The notes under the pieces are model-generated. The model saw only the letters and a list, made by a program, of their open reading frames with translations. It did no database searches and had not been told where the DNA came from. A stretch of DNA of 21,684 nucleotides from Pseudomonadota bacterium. Its GTDB lineage: Bacteria; Pseudomonadota; Gammaproteobacteria; Xanthomonadales; Xanthomonadaceae. The position numbers were made by a program, and so were the translations under genes. Numbering within the stretch: position 1 is the first letter of the stretch; every line of letters begins with the position of its first letter. Shown in pieces: positions 16,129-21,684 of this stretch. The DNA is taken from positions 1 to 21,684 of the forward strand of contig JAEXBT010000194.1 in assembly GCA_023393895.1 (NCBI GenBank), given 5' to 3'.

Positions 16129-16478
16129 CACTTGCGGCGCGGCTCCTCGCCATCCACGTGGTCGCTGTGCAGGTCGGCGTGCTCACGCATGGCTACCACC
16201 ACCGTGACGGCAGTCATGGCGAAGGAAATGACGATCGCGGTCAGCACCAGCGCCTGCGGCAGGGGATCGGCATAGTTGTCCAGGGTGGGCGCCACGCCGT
16301 CACGCAGTACCGGCGGCATGCCGGGGCGCAACCGCCCGCCGGCCGCGAAGATCAGCAGGTTGGTGGCGTAGGAGGCGAGCGTCAGCCCCAGGATCACGTC
16401 GAATGTTCGCGAGCGCAGCATCAGGTAAACGCCACTGCCGGCAAGCACGCCGATCGCGCTGGCGAGGGCCCATTCCAT
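16128..16478 (-). CDS. mrpC: Mrp-type cation/proton antiporter subunit C (NuoK-like)
   Basis: A 116-residue subunit with three membrane helices, homologous to NuoK. GVLAGSGVYLMLRSRTFDVI opens the protein, and the PLPQALVLTAIVISFAMTAV segment is the MnhC/NuoK signature. The ATG at 16478 overlaps the mrpA TGA (TGATG), and its own TGA overlaps the mrpD start. A short charged tail ends the protein. Confidence 0.94.
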   Translation of the reverse strand: MEWALASAIGVLAGSGVYLMLRSRTFDVILGLTLASYATNLLIFAAGGRLRPGMPPVLRDGVAPTLDNYADPLPQALVLTAIVISFAMTAVTVVVAMREHADLHSDHVDGEEPRRK

Positions 16479-19243
16479 CAGGCGGTCTCCGGTTGCGGGC
16501 GGTGGCGCTGGTGCACCGTGCCCATGGTGGAAAGCATCAGCAGCGCACTCGCGAACACGACCATGTAGACGCCGGTGTCGAACACCAGCGCGCTCGCCAG
16601 CGAGAGCTTGCCGATCACCGGCAGCGACAGTTCCGCATAGCCGCTGGTGAGGAAGGGCAAGCCGAACAGGAGCGAGCCCAGCCCGCCAATCGCCGCGACG
16701 ATCAGGCCCAGTGCGATGCCTCTCAGGTAGTCGAAGCCGAAGGTGGCTTCCACCGTGCGCGCGCCCTGCAGCACGTACTTGACCAGCACCGGCACCGCGA
16801 TCGCAAGGCCGGCGATGAAGCCGCCCCCCGGCGCGTTGTGGCCGCGCAGGAACAGGAACAGGGAGACGGTGAGCGTGAGCGGGAACAGCAGCTGGGTCAG
16901 GTCGGCCGGAATCGGCAGCTTCGCGGGCGGGCCGGGCATCACCTCGTCGGGCTGCAGCCGTACCCACTTCAGCATCGCGTGGACCACCAGCGCGGCCACG
17001 CCGAACACCGTGATCTCGCCGAAGGTATCGAACCCGCGGAAGTCGACCAGGATCACGTTGACCACGTTGCGGCCGTGGCCTTCGGGCAGCGAACGCGCCA
17101 GCAGTTCACCGGCGACCGTCTGCGAGGGCCGCGTCATCACCGCGTAGGCCAGTGCCGCCACGCCGCCGCCAACCAGGGTGGAAAGCGCGATGTCGCGATA
17201 GATCCGCCCGCGTCCGCCGACCGGCGCCGAATGCTTGGGCAGGTAGTTGAGCGCGATCATCATCAGCCCGATGGTGACCATCTCCACCAGCAACTGGGTC
17301 AGGGCGAGATCGGGTGCCGAGAGATAGGCGAACAGCAGGCTGACCAACAGTCCCACCGAGCCGATCACGATCAGCGCGGTCAGCCGTCGTGCGTGCACCG
17401 CGACGGTGCCTAGCGTGCCGGCCACCAGCACGGTCCACAGCACCCAACCCAGCAACGGCATCGGCTGACTGATCGCGGGCGGCGTCCAGGCAGTCGCGTT
17501 GAGGAAGGGCGCGATCCCCACCAGCAGGGTCACCAGCAGCAGCCCCATCAGGCTGCGGCGGAGGCCGCCGCCGGCGACGCGTCCGGCGTAGCGCTGCGCC
17601 ATCTTGAACAGGCCCTCCACGTTCCACTGGAACCAGCGCCGCCCCCGAGAGACGTTATCCACCGCGTAGAGGTCCACCCTGCGTCGCAGTCCCGCATAGA
17701 GCAGCACGCCAGCCAAGGCGCCGCCCGCGCTCATCAGCAGCGGAGCGTTGATGCCGTGCCACAGCGCGAGGCTGTAACGCGGAGCGGCATCCCCGAGGAC
17801 GCCGTTCACGGCGGTGGCCAGCACCGGGGCGATGGTCAGTCCCGGCATCACGCCTACCGCCAGGCACAGCACCACCAGGACCGCTACCGGCACCTTCATC
17901 CACAGCGGCGGCTCGTGGATCGTCAGCTCGACATCGCGCGGGCCTTCGCCGAAGAAGGTGTCGTGGACGAAGCGCAGGCTGTAGGCCACGCCGAAAGCGC
18001 CGGCAAGGAACGCCGCCACCGAGAATGCGACCCCGCTCACGTCGCCGCCGGCCTGCAGCGCCTCCGCGAAGAACATCTCCTTGGACAGGAAGCCGTTGAG
18101 CAACGGGATGCCGGCCATCGCCAGCGAGGCGATGATCGCCAGCAGGCTGGTGGTCGGCAGGTGGCGACGCAGGTTGCCGAGCTTGCGCATGTCGCGCGTG
18201 CCGGCCTCGTGGTCGATGATGCCGGCCGACATGAACAGACTGGCCTTGAAGGTGGCGTGGTTGAGAATGTGGAACAGTGCCGCCACCACCGCCAGCGGCG
18301 TGGAAAAACCGAACAGCAGGGTGATCAGGCCCAGATGCGAGATCGTCGAATAGGCCAGCAGGCCCTTCAGGTCGTGCTGGAAGATCGCGAACCAGGCACC
18401 CACCAGCAGCGTGATGGCGCCGACGCTGCTCACCACCCAGAAATAGAGTTCGCTGCCGGCCAGCGCCGGATGCAGGCGTGCCAGCAGGAACACGCCAGCC
18501 TTCACCATCGTCGCCGAGTGGAGATAGGCCGAGACCGGCGTCGGCGCGGCCATTGCCTGCGGTAGCCAGAAATGGAAGGGGAATTGCGCGCTCTTGGTGA
18601 AAACGCCCAAGAGCACCAGCGCCAGGATCGCTGGATACCAGTGGTGTTCACGGATCGTTGGCCCGGCAGCCAGCACGTCGGCCAGCTCGAAGCTGCCCAC
18701 CACCTGACCCAGCAGGATCACGCCACCCAGCAGCGCCAGGCCACCCATTGCGGTAAGCGTCAGCGCCATCCGTGCGCCCTGGCGGGCATCCTGCCGATGC
18801 GACCAGTAGCCGATCAGCAGGAACGAACTGATCGAGGTGAGTTCCCAGAACACCACCATCAGCAACAGGTTGGAGGACAGCACCATCCCCAGCATCGCGC
18901 CCATGAACAGCATGAGGTAGGCGAAGAAGCGCGGGGCGTTGTCGCGGGCGTACAGGTAGTAGGCGGCATACAGCACGATCAGCGCACCGATGCCGAGGAC
19001 CATCAGCGCGAACATCCACGCCAGCCCGTCAAGATGCAGCGAGAAGTCGAGGCCGATCTCGGGCAGCCACGGCATGCAAATGTTAGGGATCTCGCCCGAC
19101 ATGACCGCCGGCGTCAGCAGGGCGACCAGCAACAGACCCGCAAGTGGTGCACTCCCCGCAAGCCATGCCGCCTGGCGCCGGCTGCGGGTGAACGGCAGAA
19201 GCAGCGCGGCAAGGAACGGCAGGCACAGCAGGGTCAGCAGCAT
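16478..19243 (-). CDS. mrpA: Mrp-type cation/proton antiporter, fused subunits A and B (NuoL-like)
   Basis: A 921-residue membrane protein. Residues about 1-520 are the NuoL-like part with FWELTSISSFLLIGY (conserved Glu134), Lys217 in FTKSAQFPFHFWLP, and His242 and Lys248 in AYLHSATMVKAG. The MbhD/E-like region follows (VNVILVDFRGFDTFGEITV, about residue 735), and the last 140 or so residues (FLFLRGHNAPGGGFIAGL and on) are the MnhB domain. MrpA and MrpB are thus one polypeptide, the PhaAB or group-2 arrangement. ATG at 19243 (MLLTLLCLPF) is chosen over open sequence upstream, although no good ribosome binding site precedes it. It is first in the six-gene operon; a GGGGGG/CCCCCC hairpin lies 20 bases before the start. 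Confidence 0.95.
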   Translation of the reverse strand: MLLTLLCLPFLAALLLPFTRSRRQAAWLAGSAPLAGLLLVALLTPAVMSGEIPNICMPWLPEIGLDFSLHLDGLAWMFALMVLGIGALIVLYAAYYLYARDNAPRFFAYLMLFMGAMLGMVLSSNLLLMVVFWELTSISSFLLIGYWSHRQDARQGARMALTLTAMGGLALLGGVILLGQVVGSFELADVLAAGPTIREHHWYPAILALVLLGVFTKSAQFPFHFWLPQAMAAPTPVSAYLHSATMVKAGVFLLARLHPALAGSELYFWVVSSVGAITLLVGAWFAIFQHDLKGLLAYSTISHLGLITLLFGFSTPLAVVAALFHILNHATFKASLFMSAGIIDHEAGTRDMRKLGNLRRHLPTTSLLAIIASLAMAGIPLLNGFLSKEMFFAEALQAGGDVSGVAFSVAAFLAGAFGVAYSLRFVHDTFFGEGPRDVELTIHEPPLWMKVPVAVLVVLCLAVGVMPGLTIAPVLATAVNGVLGDAAPRYSLALWHGINAPLLMSAGGALAGVLLYAGLRRRVDLYAVDNVSRGRRWFQWNVEGLFKMAQRYAGRVAGGGLRRSLMGLLLVTLLVGIAPFLNATAWTPPAISQPMPLLGWVLWTVLVAGTLGTVAVHARRLTALIVIGSVGLLVSLLFAYLSAPDLALTQLLVEMVTIGLMMIALNYLPKHSAPVGGRGRIYRDIALSTLVGGGVAALAYAVMTRPSQTVAGELLARSLPEGHGRNVVNVILVDFRGFDTFGEITVFGVAALVVHAMLKWVRLQPDEVMPGPPAKLPIPADLTQLLFPLTLTVSLFLFLRGHNAPGGGFIAGLAIAVPVLVKYVLQGARTVEATFGFDYLRGIALGLIVAAIGGLGSLLFGLPFLTSGYAELSLPVIGKLSLASALVFDTGVYMVVFASALLMLSTMGTVHQRHRPQPETA

Positions 19244-19262
19244 GCAGGAATCAAGGGATAGA

Positions 19263-19280
19263 GGGGGGACGTAGCCCCCC
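19263..19280. promoter_or_regulatory. G6/C6 hairpin between the EamA transporter gene and mrpA
   Basis: GGGGGG at 19263-19268 and CCCCCC at 19275-19280 flank the six-base loop ACGTAG. On the transcribed minus strand it lies 73 bases after the EamA gene stop and 20 bases before the mrpA ATG. It may weaken read-through or hide the mrpA start in the messenger. The T content after it is low, so a classical terminator is not clear. I see no convincing -35/-10 pair in the 109-base gap. Confidence 0.4.
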
Positions 19281-19352
19281 GATGGTAAACGATGCCCGCC
19301 AGCAGGCAGCCACCACGTGAGTCGTGCAATTCCGGACCTCAACGACGGAGGG

Positions 19353-20252
19353 TCAGGAGGAAGCCTGTGCCTGGCGTGCGTGCAGGCGTTTGCGCAGCGC
19401 GATCACCAGCACGCCGCCCAGCACCATTGCGCCGCCCAGATAGACGCGCAGCCCGGGACGGTCGCCCCAGAACGCGATGCCGAGGGCCATCGCCATCAAC
19501 GGGACCAGCAGCAGCCACGGCATCATCAACGCCACCGGGTGCCGCTGCACGAGCGTGTAATAGATGCCATGGCCGAGCAGCGAGGAGGCGAGTGCCGCAT
19601 AGGCCACGCCCATCCACGCCACCGGGCTGGCCTCAACCAGTGCAGGCAGTGCACCGGGCTCAAGCCACAGGCTGATCGCCAGCAGTGGTGGCAGGCTGAA
19701 CACCGCCATCCAGCCCTGCTGGTTGGCCATGTCGATGCCGCGCAGGCCCTTCATCAGCACGGTGCCGATGGCGAGCGCCAGCGCCGACAGCAGCATGGTG
19801 GCGAGTGCGAGCGGGCGCGAGAGCACGTGCGGGTCGAAGCCGAGCACCAGCACGCCGGCGAAGCTGATCGCGATCGCGCTGCCGGTCCAGATGCCGAAAC
19901 GTTCGCCGAGCAGCCACCACGCCAGCAGCGTCGTCATCGGAATGTAGCTCTGCATGACGATGGCTGGCGATGACAGATCGCCCGACAGCCGCAGCGCGAG
20001 GAAGCTGAGGGCGAAGTGCAGCACGCCGACCAGCAGCGACACGCCGGCCAGGCGCGGCCACTGGTCGCGCGGCGGCAGCCGCAGGAAGGCGATCAGCGCC
20101 AGCAGCAGCACCGCGAAGCGCAGCAGGGTGAAGGTGAACGGCGGGATCTCGCGCAGGCCGAGCGCCGACATCAGGAAATTCAGCGCCCATACCACGCAGA
20201 CGAACAGCAGCCACGCGAAATCACGCCGGCCCAGGCTGGCGGCGGCATCCAC
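19353..20252 (-). CDS. EamA/DMT-family transporter (RhaT/YdcZ-like)
   Basis: A 299-residue inner-membrane protein with about ten hydrophobic helices in two EamA repeats (about residues 12-137 and 150-285). Features such as VVWALNFLMSALGLREIPPF, TLLRFAVLLL and YYTLVQRHPVALMMPWLLLVP are usual in drug/metabolite exporters of the amino-acid exporter kind. The start is GTG at 20252, directly adjacent to the TGA of the Mpo1-like gene; no ATG is available in frame until within the first helix. Substrate unknown. Confidence 0.88.
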   Translation of the reverse strand: MDAAASLGRRDFAWLLFVCVVWALNFLMSALGLREIPPFTFTLLRFAVLLLALIAFLRLPPRDQWPRLAGVSLLVGVLHFALSFLALRLSGDLSSPAIVMQSYIPMTTLLAWWLLGERFGIWTGSAIAISFAGVLVLGFDPHVLSRPLALATMLLSALALAIGTVLMKGLRGIDMANQQGWMAVFSLPPLLAISLWLEPGALPALVEASPVAWMGVAYAALASSLLGHGIYYTLVQRHPVALMMPWLLLVPLMAMALGIAFWGDRPGLRVYLGGAMVLGGVLVIALRKRLHARQAQASS

Positions 20253-20741
20253 TCAGTACTTCCAGCCGAGCTTGCGATAGAGCTTGTTGAGCAACCAGAC
20301 CGGACCGACCAACAGGTAGGTGAGGTCGGTCAGGAAGCTCGGCCGCCGGCCCTCGATGTGGTGGCCGATGAACTGCCCGACCCATGCCAGCGCAAACACC
20401 GCCAGTGCCAGCAATGCCAGCTGCCCGCTGCCCAGCTGCAGGTGCAGCCAGCGCGTGGCCCAGGACATCGCCACGAACACCGCCAGCATGCCCATGCCGA
20501 GCCTGCGCGAGTGCCGGTAGTAGAACGACCAGGTCATGAACATCGCCAGCGCCGCGAACGCGCCCGGCCCGAACAGCGTGCCCGGCACCGGGATCGCCCA
20601 CAGCAACGCCACCACCGACCACAGGATCAGCGGCACGCAGGCCACATGGATCCATTGGTTGACACTGTTGCGATGATCGTCGCCGTAGCTGGCGAACCAG
20701 CGATCGATCGCCCGGGTCTCGCGGTCGGCCAGCTGCGGCAT
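20253..20741 (-). CDS. DUF962 / Mpo1-like membrane protein
   Basis: A 162-residue protein with about four membrane helices. The DUF962 signature is present: Y19-x3-H23-x4-N28-x3-H32 (YGDDHRNSVNQWIHVACVP), and later FIGHHIEGRRPSFLTDL. The yeast member Mpo1 is an iron-dependent dioxygenase that removes one carbon from 2-hydroxy fatty acids; the conserved His residues fit metal binding, but the bacterial role is not established. ATG at 20741 lies 2 bases after the purC stop, and its own stop abuts the transporter start, so it is the middle gene of a tight three-gene unit. Confidence 0.88.
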   Translation of the reverse strand: MPQLADRETRAIDRWFASYGDDHRNSVNQWIHVACVPLILWSVVALLWAIPVPGTLFGPGAFAALAMFMTWSFYYRHSRRLGMGMLAVFVAMSWATRWLHLQLGSGQLALLALAVFALAWVGQFIGHHIEGRRPSFLTDLTYLLVGPVWLLNKLYRKLGWKY

Positions 20742-20743
20742 CG

Positions 20744-21640
20744 TCACGTCACCTCGATGCCGGCCAGCCGCTGCAGCGCCTCGGCGTAGCGCGCGCGGGT
20801 GCGCTCGATGACATCCGCCGGCAGGCGTGGGCCGGGCGGCGTCTTGTCCCAGTCGAGCGTTTCCAGGTAGTCGCGCACGATTTGCTTGTCGTAGCTCGGC
20901 GGGCTGCTGCCGACCGCGTACTCGTCGGCCGGCCACCAGCGGCTGGAGTCGGGCGTCAGCATCTCGTCCATCACGTGCAGCTGGCCGTCCTCGTCCGTGC
21001 CGAACTCGAACTTGGTGTCGGCCAGGATGATCCCGCGCCCGGACGCATAGTCGCGGGCGAAGGTGTACAGCGCCAGCGTCGCCTCGCGCACGGCTTCGGC
21101 GGTCTCGCGCCCGACGATGTCGACGGCGGCAGCGAAATCGATGTTCTCGTCGTGGTCGCCGACCGCCGCCTTGGTCGACGGGGTGAAGATAGGTTCGGCC
21201 AGCTTCTGCGCCTGCTGCAGGCCCTGCGGCAGCGCGATGCCACTGACTGCGCCGCTCGCGCGGTAGTCCTTCCAGCCGCTGCCGATCAGGTAGCCGCGGG
21301 CGATGCATTCCACCGGCACCGGCTTCAGCTTCTTCGTCACCACCGCGCGCTGCGCATACAGCGCGACATCGGTATCTGCCGGCAATACCGACGCGACATC
21401 GTCATGCGTCAGGTGGTTGGCGATGATGTGGCCAGTGCGGTCGAACCAGAAATTGCTGATCCGGGTCAGCATCTCGCCCTTTCCGGGGATGGGGTCCGGC
21501 AGCACCACGTCGAACGCGGACAGTCGGTCGGTCGCCACCATCAGCAGGCGGCCATCGCCGAGGTCGAACACATCGCGCACCTTGCCGCGATGGACGAGGT
21601 TCAGGCCGGGCAGGTCGGATGCAACGAGGGTGGTGGCCAA
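20744..21640 (-). CDS. purC: phosphoribosylaminoimidazole-succinocarboxamide synthase (SAICAR synthetase)
   Basis: A 298-residue cytosolic enzyme of purine synthesis that joins aspartate to CAIR using ATP. The [23 protein letters not shown] nucleotide-binding start, [31 protein letters not shown] and LADTKFEFG are all family hallmarks, and length fits the roughly 300-residue bacterial/yeast-like form. The start is TTG at 21640, because no ATG occurs in frame before the conserved core, and GGAG lies 7 bases upstream. It leads a unit with the Mpo1-like and EamA genes. The promoter is largely beyond the window; a TAAACT on the minus strand near 21666-21671 is a possible -10 box only. Confidence 0.95.
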   Translation of the reverse strand: MATTLVASDLPGLNLVHRGKVRDVFDLGDGRLLMVATDRLSAFDVVLPDPIPGKGEMLTRISNFWFDRTGHIIANHLTHDDVASVLPADTDVALYAQRAVVTKKLKPVPVECIARGYLIGSGWKDYRASGAVSGIALPQGLQQAQKLAEPIFTPSTKAAVGDHDENIDFAAAVDIVGRETAEAVREATLALYTFARDYASGRGIILADTKFEFGTDEDGQLHVMDEMLTPDSSRWWPADEYAVGSSPPSYDKQIVRDYLETLDWDKTPPGPRLPADVIERTRARYAEALQRLAGIEVT

Positions 21641-21647
21641 GGCGGGT

Positions 21648-21651
21648 CTCC
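21648..21651 (-). promoter_or_regulatory. ribosome binding site supporting the TTG start of purC
   Basis: GGAG on the minus strand ends 7 bases before the TTG at 21640. No other start codon is available before the conserved N-terminal motif, so this site decides the start. Confidence 0.55.
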
Positions 21652-21684
21652 GGGGCAGGGGCCAAGTTTACGGCTTTGCGGCCG

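Noticed and set aside
16403..18565. Plus-strand open frames of about 270-340 codons opposite mrpA/mrpC
   Set aside because: Gln/His/Arg-rich shadow translations; mrp genes on the other strand are complete and recognisable.
1..21684. tRNA, rRNA, CRISPR array, insertion sequence, prophage or defence genes
   Set aside because: I looked for them by eye and found no cloverleaf-like run, spaced repeats, transposase or phage-like protein; nearly all sequence is accounted for by chromosomal metabolic, transport and signalling genes.

Overview
The window is high-GC gammaproteobacterial chromosome, most likely from the Xanthomonadaceae (Lysobacter/Luteimonas/Stenotrophomonas/Xanthomonas side). The evidence is the tryptophan dioxygenase, whose active-site residue numbering matches the Xanthomonas campestris enzyme; the order marR-hpd-hmgA; an ECF sigma factor paired with a Ser/Thr kinase; and the GC-rich codon use. 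This assignment is inference from protein character, not from a search. Genes fill almost the whole window. No gap exceeds 300 bases, and I saw no tRNA, rRNA, CRISPR array, insertion sequence or prophage gene.

Layout. (1) 1-2227, minus strand: a branched-chain/2-oxo acid dehydrogenase operon (E1 alpha, E1 beta, start of a lipoyl E2). (2) 2369-5551, plus strand: tryptophan 2,3-dioxygenase, a stand-alone CbiM-like membrane protein overlapping its stop codon, and a proton-coupled peptide transporter of the POT family that ends at a strong hairpin terminator. (3) 5608-8614: a MarR regulator divergent from hpd-hmgA (4-hydroxyphenylpyruvate dioxygenase and homogentisate dioxygenase). A near-perfect operator sits between the -35 and -10 boxes of the hpd promoter. 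Regions 1-3 together form a neighbourhood for peptide uptake and for breakdown of branched-chain and aromatic amino acids.

(4) 8638-13425: a signalling block. A TIGR02999/ECF43-like sigma factor with a probable TTG start overlaps a membrane Ser/Thr kinase. The kinase's C-terminal TPR domain lies in another reading frame after an apparent one-base deletion. Divergent from the sigma gene is an uncharacterised lipoprotein, followed by a convergent uncharacterised protein with a winged-helix-like N-terminus. The shared upstream region holds two abutting GC palindromes and a run of 10 C. (5) 13468-19243, minus strand: a complete group-2 Mrp/Pha monovalent cation/proton antiporter operon, mrpAB(fused)-C-D-E-F-G, with every junction overlapping. 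(6) 19353-21640, minus strand: purC, a DUF962/Mpo1-like membrane protein and an EamA-type transporter, packed with almost no spacing.

Most genes are well-known families. The parts that deserve a second look are the split sigma/kinase/TPR locus with its repeat-rich control region, the CbiM-like protein coupled to tryptophan dioxygenase, and the well-resolved MarR operator/promoter.
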